From the NCBI RefSeq assembly GCF_013304825.1, contig NZ_JAAWUO010000013.1, positions 62,001-126,000 on the forward strand: 64,000 nt of DNA. The letters are read 5' to 3'. Source of the DNA: Blautia schinkii. Its GTDB lineage: Bacteria > Bacillota > Clostridia > Lachnospirales > Lachnospiraceae. The notes beneath the pieces are model-generated. The model saw only the letters and a program-made list of their open reading frames with translations. It did not search any database and was not told the origin of the DNA. Position 1 is the first letter of the stretch. Each line of letters opens with the position of its first letter. The position numbers and the translations under genes are program-made. Shown in pieces: positions 8,615 to 17,991 of this stretch.

Positions 8615-8899
8615 CTACCAGGAAATCCGCTGTGCCTCAAAAATCTTATCCTGGGTATTGCTGGTTCCTTTTCCAAGAGGAAACATCATCCTGGAAAAAG
8701 GACTTACCTTAACTTTTTTTGCCGTCTCCTCTGCTTCATCCACTACAGAAACCGGAAGATTCAGTTTTCTGGCTGCCTGGTCCACGATATCCCTGTAATA
8801 ATATTCAATACCAAGCTTTTCGGCCATTTTTTTTGCAATGGGACGGCCCATGCTGCCGAACTGCCTGGTGATCGTAACTACATATTTACTTTTTCCCAT
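8615..8899 (-). pseudogene. Cytidylate kinase-like family protein, truncated
   Basis: 94 residues beginning MGKSKYVVTITRQFGSMGRP, typical of the cytidylate kinase-like (AAA_26) family of Firmicutes, followed by YYYRDIVDQAARK. Intact members have about 200 residues; here the frame ends just after IFEAQ, where the family normally continues through the second half of the kinase fold. A good ribosome site (GGGAGGAACTTTTAT) precedes the ATG. With the AguB stub just downstream it marks a run of decayed genes inside the operon. Confidence 0.7.
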
Positions 8900-8926
8900 A
8901 TAAAAGTTCCTCCCGATTTGATGTTT

Positions 8927-10408
8927 TTAATGTTCATACCATCCAACGATTCCAGGATTCAGATTGATATTGATCTGTTTGATCTCCTGATATTCCTCAA
9001 GTCCCTGAACACCAAGATCACGGCCGATTCCGGATTTCTTGTAGCCGCCCCACGGAGCTTCGTTAAATGTCGGGTTGTAACAGTTGACCCAGGTAATACC
9101 TGCACGGATCTCTTTGATCACCCTGAGTGCTCTGGAACCATCGGCGGTAAATACTGCTCCGGCCAGACCATACTCCGTATCGTTTGCCATATCAATGGCC
9201 TCCTGCTCTGTTTTAAACGTCTGGACAGTCACGACCGGTCCGAAAATCTCCTCCCGGACAATGGTCATATCAGGAGTACAGTTATCAAATATGGTTGGTC
9301 TTACATAAAAGCCGTTCGCACACTCTCCCTCTGTATAGCGTTCACCACCGCACACAAGAACAGCACCTTCCTCAACACCCTTCTTAATGTAACCCAGAAC
9401 TTTATTCATATGGCTTTCAGACACCAACGGGCCCATATCCGGATTTTCCATAGGATTTCCAATGGTGATTGCATTTGCTTTCTTTGCAAGACGTTTCACA
9501 AATTCATCCTTAATGCTTTCCTCAATGATAATTCTGGAGCCTGCAGAGCACACCTCTCCCTGATTCAGGAAAACACCGATCATAGCCCACTCCACTGCAC
9601 CATCCAGATCTGCATCTGCAAAGATCACATTCGGGGATTTTCCGCCAAGCTCGAGGCCGATCTTTTTCACATTACCTGCTGCCGCACGCATAATACTCTG
9701 TCCAACCTCTGTACTTCCGGTAAAAGTAACCATATCCACATCCTTACTCTCTGCAATACGGTTTCCTGTAATTCCACCGGGACCCAGGATCAGGTTCACA
9801 CTGCCCTTCGGCATTCCGATCTTTTCAAAGATCCCAAACAGCTTCACGCAGGAAAGCACACAGTTGGAGCTTGGTTTAAACACAACGCTGTTTCCTGCCG
9901 CCAGTGCAGGAGCCAGCTTCCACACGCCCATCAGGAGCGGATAGTTCCACGGAGTGATCAGCCCGCACACACCAACCGGCTCATGAACGGTATAGGAATG
10001 CATTTTTCCGAACCCCTCATTTACTTCATAAACACCACCATGAGGCATTTTTAAGATTCCGGCATAATAACGGAAACAATGGATGGCGTCATCCACATCT
10101 GCCTCCGCCTCTCTTAAAGGCTTTCCATGATCCATACAGTCCAGCTTCGCAAAATCATCTCTTTCTGCATCAATAGCATCTGCAATCTTAAGAAGAACAT
10201 CTGCCCTTGTCTGGCTGTCCATATCACGCCATTCCCTTGTCACATAAAAAGATTTCTTTGCTGCTGCGATCGCTTTATCAACATCCGTGGCATTACCTTC
10301 TGTTACCATGGCAAGAACCTCACCATTTGCAGGATTTAATGTAGGAACAGATTTTCCTGTGCTGCCTTCTACCCATTCACCGTCAATAAACATTTTCTGA
10401 AGCTCCAT
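8927..10408 (-). CDS. NAD(P)-dependent aldehyde dehydrogenase (betaine-aldehyde / aminoaldehyde type)
   Basis: 493 residues, full-length ALDH superfamily. The oxyanion-hole asparagine lies in TPWNYP, the catalytic glutamate in LELGGKSPNV, the catalytic cysteine in NQGEVCSAGSR, and EEIFGPV is conserved. Overall the protein resembles betaine-aldehyde and gamma-aminobutyraldehyde dehydrogenases, but the aldehyde cannot be fixed from sequence alone. It follows the amidohydrolase gene by 12 bp and precedes the truncated kinase-like gene. In context it probably oxidises an aldehyde formed in the same catabolic route. Confidence 0.88.
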   Translation of the reverse strand: MELQKMFIDGEWVEGSTGKSVPTLNPANGEVLAMVTEGNATDVDKAIAAAKKSFYVTREWRDMDSQTRADVLLKIADAIDAERDDFAKLDCMDHGKPLREAEADVDDAIHCFRYYAGILKMPHGGVYEVNEGFGKMHSYTVHEPVGVCGLITPWNYPLLMGVWKLAPALAAGNSVVFKPSSNCVLSCVKLFGIFEKIGMPKGSVNLILGPGGITGNRIAESKDVDMVTFTGSTEVGQSIMRAAAGNVKKIGLELGGKSPNVIFADADLDGAVEWAMIGVFLNQGEVCSAGSRIIIEESIKDEFVKRLAKKANAITIGNPMENPDMGPLVSESHMNKVLGYIKKGVEEGAVLVCGGERYTEGECANGFYVRPTIFDNCTPDMTIVREEIFGPVVTVQTFKTEQEAIDMANDTEYGLAGAVFTADGSRALRVIKEIRAGITWVNCYNPTFNEAPWGGYKKSGIGRDLGVQGLEEYQEIKQININLNPGIVGWYEH

Positions 10409-10420
10409 AATCGTCCTCCT

Positions 10421-12037
10421 TTATCTGATCTTTTCACTTTCAAAATAATTCGCTTCCACCTTCATTCCCCGGATCTCTTCCTTATCCACATCAAAAAGAT
10501 CTCCGCTCAGAACAATGATATCCGCCATTTTTCCCGGCTCCAGCGTTCCCATTGAATCCTCCACATGATAAACATGAGCCGCGCCAATAGTGTAAGCTTT
10601 CAGTGTATCTGCCATGGGAATTTTTTCCCACGGGTTGGTCGATGTAAGTTTTCCCTCATCGTCTCTTCTTGTAACTGCTGCATAGATCGTTGTAAACGGA
10701 TCTACCGAAACAACTGGATAGTCAGTTCCAAGAGCAAGCTGGCCGCCATGTTCTGCCAATGTCCGGAACGGCCACTGAAGCCTTGCCCGTTTTTCTCCGA
10801 TCTGGTTCACCTTTCCATTAGCTGCAAGTGTTACATGATAAGGCTGAATCGAAGGGATCACATCCAGCTCTGCAAAACGATCCAGATCATCTGGATGGAT
10901 ATTTTCGATATGCTCTATCGTATTTCGAAGCCTGTGCTCTCCGTTCACTTCTGCCGACTTTTCAAAAAGATCCAGTGCCATCCGCACCGAACCATCCGCA
11001 ATACAGTGAAGCCTTACCTGTATTCCTGCCTTATTCGCTGCGATGATCTCCTTCTGCATTTTTTTCTCAGGCCACAGCGGAAGCCCCTCGCCGCAGGTTT
11101 CCGGCTTGTCTGTATAAGGCTCCAGCAGAAGTCCCGTATATGTTTCTGTCACACCATCAATAAATCCCTTCACTCCTGCAATATGAAAATGAGGCGAATC
11201 AAAATGTTTCTGAAATCTGAAATACCTGGAAAATTCTGTATATCCGAAAAGCTTCATGTAGGAAAAAATCTGCGCTTTCAGTCCCTCTTCCTCATCCAGT
11301 TTTTTCAGAATCTCATATTTTTTCATGGTATCTTCTGTATAGTCATCTGCAAACATTTCGCTTGCAGCGGCAATTCCGTGATCTGCCAGCACATCCTGAA
11401 AATTCCGATGGATTTCCAGCATTTCTTCCTCTGAAAACTCCATATATTTTTTCTGTGCAGGTTCGCAGGCTGCCGGTTCCAGGAGAAGACCGCTGAGCTC
11501 ACCATTCTCAAATTTTACATTCACACCGTTATCCATTTTCCGGTCCGGATCGATCCCCGCCTCTTCCAGTGCTCTGGAATTCAGCCACATGCTGTGGCAG
11601 TCGGCACAGGTAAGATATACCGGTCTGTCAGGAATAGCTTCATCCAGAAGTCTCTTATCCGGAAGTGGTTCGTCACCCCAGTTTGTAATAAACCATCCAG
11701 AACCTCGAATTCTTTTATAATCCGGATGTGCATCCGCAAATTCTTTTATGATCTTTACACATTCTGCCTGAGAACGTCCCCTTCCCAGATCTGAACACAC
11801 ATATCTGCTTCCGTCAACGGCTCCGGAAAAAAGATGTGTATGTGCATCCAGAAAAGATGACATGATCATTTTTTCTCCGTAATCATAAAGAGACCAGTCC
11901 GCATAATCCTTATCTCTGTGGTAATCCCATGGAAGAACTGCCCGGATCTTTTTATCCTCAACTGCAATCGCAGCCGGTCTTGGGAAATCTTCAAGCCCTG
12001 TAAAAACATTTCTGCTTCTTAAAATAAATTTTCCCAT
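10421..12037 (-). CDS. Amidohydrolase family protein (YtcJ-like, amidohydrolase 3)
   Basis: 538 residues of the metal-dependent amidohydrolase superfamily. The N-terminal metal site DAHTHL is near residue 64; YLTCADCHSMWLNS and GTDYPV (late metal aspartate region) are typical of the YtcJ group, which hydrolyses amide or imine bonds of small, often heterocyclic substrates. Its substrate is not predictable. It is preceded by an NhaC-type transporter remnant and followed by an aldehyde dehydrogenase, all on the minus strand and divergent from a LuxR-type regulator, suggesting a substrate-specific degradation operon whose uptake gene has been lost. Confidence 0.85.
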   Translation of the reverse strand: MGKFILRSRNVFTGLEDFPRPAAIAVEDKKIRAVLPWDYHRDKDYADWSLYDYGEKMIMSSFLDAHTHLFSGAVDGSRYVCSDLGRGRSQAECVKIIKEFADAHPDYKRIRGSGWFITNWGDEPLPDKRLLDEAIPDRPVYLTCADCHSMWLNSRALEEAGIDPDRKMDNGVNVKFENGELSGLLLEPAACEPAQKKYMEFSEEEMLEIHRNFQDVLADHGIAAASEMFADDYTEDTMKKYEILKKLDEEEGLKAQIFSYMKLFGYTEFSRYFRFQKHFDSPHFHIAGVKGFIDGVTETYTGLLLEPYTDKPETCGEGLPLWPEKKMQKEIIAANKAGIQVRLHCIADGSVRMALDLFEKSAEVNGEHRLRNTIEHIENIHPDDLDRFAELDVIPSIQPYHVTLAANGKVNQIGEKRARLQWPFRTLAEHGGQLALGTDYPVVSVDPFTTIYAAVTRRDDEGKLTSTNPWEKIPMADTLKAYTIGAAHVYHVEDSMGTLEPGKMADIIVLSGDLFDVDKEEIRGMKVEANYFESEKIR

Positions 12038-12049
12038 AAGCCCTTCCTC

Positions 12050-12266
12050 CTACATCACGAAACCGCAGATCAGAAATCCCACAACGGAAAGTACACTTGC
12101 AATGATGACGTATGGAAGCTGTGTCAGTGCGTGCTCCATATTGTCAATTCCTGCACTCTGTGAAGAAAGAAGTGTTGCATCTGTATAAAACCACGCATCT
12201 TCTGGTTGCGATAGCTCCAACAATAATAACCAGAAGAATAAAAATTGCAATCAATCCAGTGTTCAT
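12050..12266 (-). pseudogene. NhaC-family Na+/H+ antiporter remnant (first and last segments joined)
   Basis: The minus strand begins with ATG (12264-12266) and MNTGLIAIFILLVIIVGAIA, a first membrane helix. After about 22 residues the sequence switches frame into DATLLSSQSAGIDNMEHALT and a last helix ending ICGFVM. The second part matches the end of NhaC-type antiporters, where a DAT/TLL-SQSAG and LTQLPY block precedes the final helix. Some 400 central residues are missing and the joint is out of frame. It is the first gene of the amidohydrolase operon, so uptake of the operon's substrate was probably lost. Confidence 0.75.
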
Positions 12267-12517
12267 TTTTTTCTCCCCTTTCTTTCTGCCAAACGAAAAA
12301 GGACATACCCGATCAACGGATATGCCCCTTCGCATAAAACAGCTCTTTTTTCCCGAAACAAAAAACGGCGCATTTACTGCTCTATCGCAATAAATACACC
12401 ATTGTATGTTTCATATGTTTCGTGTTTTTCTTTTTTGATATTGATATACTATTCTTTTTCCGTTTCTGATACAATGCTTAATTTCGGGAGTTGAATTAAT
12501 TCTTTTTAATTATATCT

Positions 12518-12559
12518 ACTTGATTTCAAGTATATGTAGCAGTATACTTATTGTCAAGT
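12518..12559. promoter_or_regulatory. Two copies of a 14-bp ACTT-N6-AAGT site, 28 bp apart
   Basis: ACTTGATTTCAAGT (12518-12531, perfect 6-bp arms) and ACTTATTGTCAAGT (12546-12559) lie between the divergent LuxR-type gene and the amidohydrolase operon. Identical half-sites and helically phased spacing suggest a dimeric regulator binding twice. Which protein binds is inferred from position only. Confidence 0.45.
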
Positions 12560-12595
12560 GTTATTCGCAATCTGCATAAGAAAAGGAGAACCCTC

Positions 12596-13354
12596 ATGGA
12601 AAAAAATACCTTCCTGATGATCAACGACATAATCTACGATCTCTATTCCTGCACCAGTCTCAACGAGATCAAGGCTAAATTTCTGCATCGCCTGAAAATG
12701 GTGATCCCTTACAGCTACGCCAGCATCCTTCTCCATGAAAATACCGAAGATCCCGACACCATCCGTCTCACCAGTCCCATTTGTATCCCGGAAGCCTTCA
12801 TCGAAGCCGAAAACGAATACATGAAAGTAGCCGATGAAGATCATCTCCTCTGGCTCCTCCACTCCCGCGAGCCTCGTCTTGTCCGTGAAAGCGACCTCCT
12901 GGAGGATCAGCAGCGCCTTAACTCTCCACTCTATGTCCACTGCTACCGCAAATTTCATATATTTGATTCCATGCAGTACGCCAGCGTCTACCAGCAGGAG
13001 CTCCTGGGTGTCCTCACCCTCTTCCGCACTGAAAAGGACGGTCCCTTCACCAATGAAGACATGTTCTACCTTCAGGCCATCGGCATGCACTTAAACGCAG
13101 TCCTCTACCAGATTGCCCACCAGCAGCCTCAGACCAACAGCCTTAAGCAAACCCTCGGCCACCTGAAAACCAACAACCATCTCACTGCCAGAGAACTTCA
13201 GATCGCCGAACAGATCTTCCAGTACCGCAACAACGACGAGATCGCCCAGTCCCTCGGCATCCGTGAAAACACCCTCCAGAAACACCTGCAGAATATCTTC
13301 CGCAAAACCAATGTAACCTCCCGGTGGGAACTCCTCCGATTACGCATGCAGTAA
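12596..13354 (+). CDS. LuxR-type transcriptional regulator with GAF-like N-terminal domain
   Basis: 252 residues from ATG 12596, preceded by AAAAGGAG 8 bp upstream. The first about 180 residues look like a GAF-type sensory domain (FLHRLKMVIPYSYASILL, GVLTLFR, EDMFYLQAIGMHL). The C-terminal LuxR/GerE helix-turn-helix reads LTARELQIAEQIF, then NNDEIAQSLGIRENTLQKHL and NIFRKTNVTSR. It is divergent from the NhaC/amidohydrolase/aldehyde dehydrogenase operon and is its most likely regulator. A rho-independent hairpin follows. Confidence 0.82.
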   Translation: MEKNTFLMINDIIYDLYSCTSLNEIKAKFLHRLKMVIPYSYASILLHENTEDPDTIRLTSPICIPEAFIEAENEYMKVADEDHLLWLLHSREPRLVRESDLLEDQQRLNSPLYVHCYRKFHIFDSMQYASVYQQELLGVLTLFRTEKDGPFTNEDMFYLQAIGMHLNAVLYQIAHQQPQTNSLKQTLGHLKTNNHLTARELQIAEQIFQYRNNDEIAQSLGIRENTLQKHLQNIFRKTNVTSRWELLRLRMQ

Positions 13355-13374
13355 TAATGTCAAAAGGTTATCCG

Positions 13375-13422
13375 AAAAAGGCTCCGCAGCCACCCGATCC
13401 CGGGTCAGCCACAGAGCCTTTC
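13375..13422. terminator. Terminator between convergent genes
   Basis: AAAGGCTC pairs with GAGCCTTT at the two ends, with an inner ACCCG/CGGGT stem. It lies between the LuxR-type gene and the convergent HtrA gene and may serve both. Confidence 0.65.
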
Positions 13423-13435
13423 TCATTATATACAG

Positions 13436-14908
13436 TTAGTCATACAATCCATTCTGCTCAAAATCCCTGAACATACTGGCCTCACCATCATCAGCAAACA
13501 CATCTGCATCATCCTGCTTAGAACCATCCTGTCCACCCTGGATATCCGCATCCTGGGAATCCTGACTATCCTGTGCCGCACTCTCCTCAGAGCTGTCCTT
13601 ACTATCCTTATCGGAACTGTCATCCTTACCAAGCTTCACAGTAAAAGTCTTCTCTTTATACTCATTGCCATCCTGAACAGCAACTGTCACATCAATTTTT
13701 TCCTTCGGCTCATAATACTGAAGCAGTTCAACCAACTGATCAATACTTGTGATCGTCTTACCATCAAACTCTGTGATAACCATATTCTTGGTAATACCAG
13801 CATCATCAGCAGGACCATCCTCAGTTACCTTTGAAACAAATACACCCTGCGGGATACCATAGATCTGAACAGCCTCATCACTGACTGTACTGCCTGTGAT
13901 TCCAAGAATACCATGATTATCAACCTTATCTCTGGCTTTCGCATTCATCATATTCTCAAGAGAATCTGCAACATCAGAAATCGCAATGGCATAACCCATA
14001 CCCTCAACCTCAGTAGAAGCAAGCTTGGAAGAGTTAATACCAACAACCTCACCATCCATATTCAGAAGCGCACCGCCACTGTTACCAGGATTGATAGCCG
14101 CATCTGTCTGGATCAGGTTAACGCCCTTATTCAGGCTGCTGCTGTTATCAGAAGAATCATCCGACTCAACCTGACCTGAAGAATCGATCTTACGGTTCTT
14201 TGCACTGACAATACCTGTAGTAACAGACTGTCCATAGCCAAGTGCATTACCAATGGCAACAATCTGCTCACCGATCTTCAGATCATCAGAGCTTCCGATC
14301 TTTGCAACGGAAATAGCATCCATTGTATCATCAGAAACGTCTTTTGTATCAACAGATACAACTGCCAGATCCTCATTTTCATCAAATCCTTTTACAGTTG
14401 CCTCATAAGCACTGCCGTCTGCAAAAGCAACAGATAATGTATCTGCTCCGTCAACTACATGATAGTTTGTTGCGATCAGAAGCTCGGATTTTGTTTTTCC
14501 GATGATAATACCGGAACCACTTCCCTCTACTTCCTGCTCCTGGCTCGGTGCATACTGAGAGCCGAACATGCTGTAGTAATTCTGAACCTCCTGAACAGAT
14601 TTTGTTGTGATCGCTACAACGGAAGGCATTGCTTCCTCAGCAACATCGGATACATCCAGACTGCCTTTTGTATCAGAAGCTTTTGTATCACTGGTATCTT
14701 CTGTTTCTTCATCAGCTTTCTTCTCGGATTTCATAAGTGTAAGCTTCTCAGAGCTATCTGTTGCTGCCTGTACAGACTGTGCACCTGAGAAATAGTTAAT
14801 ACCCTCGTAAGCTCCGACACCAATACCACCAGCAAGCACTGCACACAGGCTGATGGTTGCACCTTTTTTAACAAGTTTCTTTATTTTTAATTTTCTGTTA
14901 TTGTTCAT
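13436..14908 (-). CDS. htrA: HtrA/DegP-like membrane-anchored serine protease
   Basis: 490 residues. A basic start and one membrane segment (about 17-34) anchor it; a low-complexity acidic linker follows. The trypsin-like domain carries the catalytic triad His150 (ATNYHVVDG), Asp180 (NEDLAVVSV) and Ser277 (PGNSGGALL). One PDZ domain lies at about 345-430 (GVFVSKV, GPADDAGI, TEFDGKTI). The C-terminal about 55 residues are an Asp/Ser/Gln-rich tail not needed for catalysis. It should degrade or refold misfolded proteins outside the membrane. Monocistronic, convergent with the upstream regulator. Confidence 0.92.
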   Translation of the reverse strand: MNNNRKLKIKKLVKKGATISLCAVLAGGIGVGAYEGINYFSGAQSVQAATDSSEKLTLMKSEKKADEETEDTSDTKASDTKGSLDVSDVAEEAMPSVVAITTKSVQEVQNYYSMFGSQYAPSQEQEVEGSGSGIIIGKTKSELLIATNYHVVDGADTLSVAFADGSAYEATVKGFDENEDLAVVSVDTKDVSDDTMDAISVAKIGSSDDLKIGEQIVAIGNALGYGQSVTTGIVSAKNRKIDSSGQVESDDSSDNSSSLNKGVNLIQTDAAINPGNSGGALLNMDGEVVGINSSKLASTEVEGMGYAIAISDVADSLENMMNAKARDKVDNHGILGITGSTVSDEAVQIYGIPQGVFVSKVTEDGPADDAGITKNMVITEFDGKTITSIDQLVELLQYYEPKEKIDVTVAVQDGNEYKEKTFTVKLGKDDSSDKDSKDSSEESAAQDSQDSQDADIQGGQDGSKQDDADVFADDGEASMFRDFEQNGLYD

Positions 14909-15003
14909 GATTAAGTCCCTCCCTGGAAAAAGTTCTCTCTGTTTCCTTTTGATGCTTCAAAGTATATGATCCAATTGTGTTTACTTTGTGGGAAAAATGT
15001 GTT

Positions 15004-15801
15004 TTATTTGTTAAAACTTTTCACGGACATCACAATTACAAACCATGCAACCTCAAGAAGTACGATCATTCCACCCGGCTTCAGCCCGGCATAATAGGAA
15101 AGAAAAAGTCCCGCAATGGTAGTGCAGACAGCTACAAGAACCGCACAGATCAGTGTCCCCTTATAGCTTTTTGCCATCTGCATGCCGCAGGCCACCGGCA
15201 CGACCAGCATGGAAGAAACGATCAGCGTTCCCACTGTACGGGATGCAACAGAGACAGTCAACGCAGTCAGGATCGTAAACATAAAATTAATATTCCGCAC
15301 AGAAACCCCTGAGATCCTTGCTGCATTCTCATCAAACCCAATATAAAAAAGCTCCCTGTAAAAAAACAGTACCGCAGCCAGAACCAGTACACTGATCACA
15401 ACTACCAGTGCAAGCTCTCCCTCACTGATAGACACAATACTTCCGAATAAGAAGCTGTTCAGACTGGCACCGTTTTCCACGAATCCGGACAAAACACCTG
15501 CCAGTCCGATCCCGGCAGACATAACGATCGAGATCGCCACCTCCGAATACCGCGGGATTTTTTTCCGGATGGCTTCAATCCCAAGTGCCGCAACAATACA
15601 CATTACCACAGCACCAGCCACAGGATTTATCCCAAGGATCAGTCCCAGCACCACTCCTGCCAGGGACGAATGGGAAAGTGCATCTCCGATCATGGACATT
15701 CTCTTCAGTACGATCGTTATTCCGATACAGGGAGTGATCACAGCCAGAAGGATTCCCACGAGAAAAGCCCTCTGCATAAATCCATATTGTAAAATACTCA
15801 T
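15004..15801 (-). CDS. znuB: Metal (zinc) ABC transporter permease
   Basis: 265 residues, strongly hydrophobic with seven to eight predicted helices, matching the ABC-3 family of zinc/manganese permeases (GDALSHSSLAGVVLG, GFDENAARISG, and TVGTLIVSSMLVVPVACG). It pairs with the ATPase encoded upstream (4-bp ATGA overlap) and the binding protein to import zinc. Last gene of the fur-znuA-znuC-znuB operon. Confidence 0.9.
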   Translation of the reverse strand: MSILQYGFMQRAFLVGILLAVITPCIGITIVLKRMSMIGDALSHSSLAGVVLGLILGINPVAGAVVMCIVAALGIEAIRKKIPRYSEVAISIVMSAGIGLAGVLSGFVENGASLNSFLFGSIVSISEGELALVVVISVLVLAAVLFFYRELFYIGFDENAARISGVSVRNINFMFTILTALTVSVASRTVGTLIVSSMLVVPVACGMQMAKSYKGTLICAVLVAVCTTIAGLFLSYYAGLKPGGMIVLLEVAWFVIVMSVKSFNK

Positions 15802-16463
15802 ACCTCGTCAATTCTCCCTTCTTCTGCTCTGAAAAAACGGTTGGCTCCTTTAAATTCACTGGAGTTTCCATGTGTCACCATAAGGATCGTAAGCCCCTGT
15901 TCTTCATTACGCTTCTTCAAAACCCGGGCAAGTGTTTTCACAGAAACTGTATCCATTCCCGTTGTCGGCTCATCCAGGATCAGGATTTTCGGATTTCCCA
16001 CCAGTGCACGTGCCAGCATGACTCTCTGCTGCTGCCCGCCGGAAAGCTCACCGATCCGCCTTTTCCAGTATTCTTCCATCTCCATTTCCGCAAGAACAGC
16101 TTTCAGCCGGGGGATCTCCTTTTTCGCCCGAAAACGCGCCCTCCATGATGAGGAATAGATTCCCGTCATCATAATCTCCTCCACAGTAGCCGGAAAATTC
16201 TGGTTCCTGCTGATACTGTTTTGCGGAACATATCCCAGATCTCCCTTTCCGAATGTTGCGGAGATATCTTTTCCATTTACTTTAATACTTCCCTCCTGAG
16301 CTTTCAGCTCACCAAGAAGAAGCTTCAGAAATGTACTTTTTCCACTTCCGTTCTCACCGGTAAGAATCGCATAATCGCCATCCTTCACCTCCAGATTCAC
16401 CTGATCCAGCACAGGCGTCCCAGTATAATGAAACGAAAGATTCTCTATTGAAATTCCCATCAT
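15798..16463 (-). CDS. znuC: Metal (zinc) ABC transporter ATP-binding protein
   Basis: 221 residues with Walker A GENGSGKST (about 38), Q-loop VPQNSISRNQ, signature LSGGQQQR, Walker B ILILDEPTTGMD and switch histidine in MVTHGN. It lies between the binding protein and permease genes of the zinc operon. MMGIS and MGIS starts are both possible. It powers uptake by the ZnuB permease. Confidence 0.92.
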   Translation of the reverse strand: MMGISIENLSFHYTGTPVLDQVNLEVKDGDYAILTGENGSGKSTFLKLLLGELKAQEGSIKVNGKDISATFGKGDLGYVPQNSISRNQNFPATVEEIMMTGIYSSSWRARFRAKKEIPRLKAVLAEMEMEEYWKRRIGELSGGQQQRVMLARALVGNPKILILDEPTTGMDTVSVKTLARVLKKRNEEQGLTILMVTHGNSSEFKGANRFFRAEEGRIDEV

Positions 16464-16523
16464 CTCACCTGCTTTCTATTTCATGCCATGCAGCACAGCT
16501 GTTCAGCCATGACCATCAATCCC

Positions 16524-17474
16524 TTAGTTTAACGCCATCTTCAATGCTGCCAGATTCTTTCTCATCACAGAAAAATAATCCTCTCCGTCCTGAATATCCT
16601 CCTCACTTAATCCCTCAATAGGATTCAGCACAGCCGTAACCGCATCCACTTCCTTTGCCACCGTTTTCGCCACCTTGGGGCTTGCCAGCTCCTCAAAGAA
16701 AATGGTATGGATATCAAACTCTTTCGCATATTCAATCACTTCCTGCATCTTCGCAGGATCCGGTTCCGAATCCGGTGTCAAACCTTCAATGGCCAGCTGC
16801 TTCAGATCATAAGCATTACACAGATACCCGAAAGCTTCATGAGCCACAATGATATCCCTGCTCTTTATATCTGCCAGCCCTTCCCGGAATTCCTGATCCA
16901 ATTCATCAAACTCCCCCGCATACTTCTCGTAGTTTGCTTCATAATAATCCCGGTTCTCCGGATCTGCCTGGCAAAAAGCATCTCGAATATTTTTCATCTC
17001 CTGCTTTGCCCTCAGAGGATCCAGCCAGACATGAGGATCTTTCCCGTTATCTCCATGAGCATGATCCCCCTCACCATCCAGAAGTTCCACACCATCCGAT
17101 GCCTCAGCTGCGATCAGATCCTGATTCTCCAGCGTGGCCAGCACATCCTCAGCCCAGTGCTCCAGATCTGCACCGTTATATACAAAAACATCCGCATCCT
17201 CAAGATTACGGATATCCGTAGCTGCAGGTTCCCAGTCATGAGGCTCCGTTCCCGCCGGAACCATGTCTTTCACCTCAACCTTATCTCCGCCAACTTTCTG
17301 CGCGAAGTCGTACATGGGATAAAAACTCGCCATAACCTTAATCTGCCCGTCATCCGAAAAAGGCTTCCCCACAGTTCCGGCTCTGTGCAGTCCATATCCA
17401 ACCACACTGCCAACGATAAGGATCGTTGCTGCCAGAACTGCTGCCGCCCCGATCTTATTTTTGTTAGAACTCAT
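16524..17474 (-). CDS. znuA: Zinc ABC transporter substrate-binding protein (ZnuA/AdcA-like)
   Basis: 316 residues from MSSNKNK; GGAGGA sits 9 bp upstream and the ATG shares one base with the fur stop (TAATG). A single N-terminal membrane segment without a lipobox cysteine anchors it. Cluster A-I features: PAGTEPHDWEP, the His-rich loop DGEGDHAHGDNGKDPHVWLD, AHEAFGYL and FFEELASPK hold the expected metal-binding His and Glu residues. The His-rich loop is typical of zinc rather than manganese receptors. Confidence 0.9.
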   Translation of the reverse strand: MSSNKNKIGAAAVLAATILIVGSVVGYGLHRAGTVGKPFSDDGQIKVMASFYPMYDFAQKVGGDKVEVKDMVPAGTEPHDWEPAATDIRNLEDADVFVYNGADLEHWAEDVLATLENQDLIAAEASDGVELLDGEGDHAHGDNGKDPHVWLDPLRAKQEMKNIRDAFCQADPENRDYYEANYEKYAGEFDELDQEFREGLADIKSRDIIVAHEAFGYLCNAYDLKQLAIEGLTPDSEPDPAKMQEVIEYAKEFDIHTIFFEELASPKVAKTVAKEVDAVTAVLNPIEGLSEEDIQDGEDYFSVMRKNLAALKMALN

Positions 17475-17890
17475 TATCTTCTCTTCCTCCGGCATCCATC
17501 ACAATATCCATAAAATACCGTCCGGCTCTGATCGATTTCAAACCCATGCTCATCCAGCACATGCCCAACGAAATGATCAATACAGCCGCACTGCAGCGGA
17601 ATCGTATGTCCGCATTCCAGGCACACAAGCTTTCCATAATTTTTCCGCTCTTCGTCCCGGACAAAACGGTACTGAGCCGCTGCTCCTTCCACAGACGGAA
17701 CCTTCAGCACCGCACCTTCTTTCTGCAGCCGCTCAAGCCCCCTGTACACCGTCGTCCTTCCTATATGGATATCCTTTCCGCGAAGAATATCCATAAACTG
17801 ATCAATCGTATAAAAAATATCTCCATGCTCCTGCAGACATTCCAGAATCAATTTCTGCTGCCTGGTACTGTATTTAATTTTTTCTTCCAT
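17474..17890 (-). CDS. Fur family regulator, probably Zur (zinc uptake repressor)
   Basis: 138 residues from MEEKIKYS (ATG at 17888-17890); an in-frame TTG 21 bp upstream is the alternative. The winged helix reads TIDQFMDILRGKDIHIGRTT and VYRGLERLQKEG. The dimerisation domain carries two CXXC zinc-structural pairs (VCLECGH and YCDGC) and further cysteines and histidines (CGCIDHF, VGHVLDEHGF). As first gene of a zinc importer operon it is most simply read as Zur; PerR or Fur cannot be excluded by sequence alone. Confidence 0.85.
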   Translation of the reverse strand: MEEKIKYSTRQQKLILECLQEHGDIFYTIDQFMDILRGKDIHIGRTTVYRGLERLQKEGAVLKVPSVEGAAAQYRFVRDEERKNYGKLVCLECGHTIPLQCGCIDHFVGHVLDEHGFEIDQSRTVFYGYCDGCRRKRR

Positions 17891-17991
17891 ATATCTGCCA
17901 CTCTCTTTCAACTATAGCAATTCCGACAATTCATGTTCTGCACAGCTGAACCTGATGCAGTAATTTCCGGGAGTACTATAATCACTCAATC

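Noticed and set aside
7251-8798. Plus-strand open frame of 515 codons
   Set aside because: Antisense to the clear 4-hydroxybutyrate dehydrogenase and to the AguB and kinase-like remnants; composition is that of a mirror frame.
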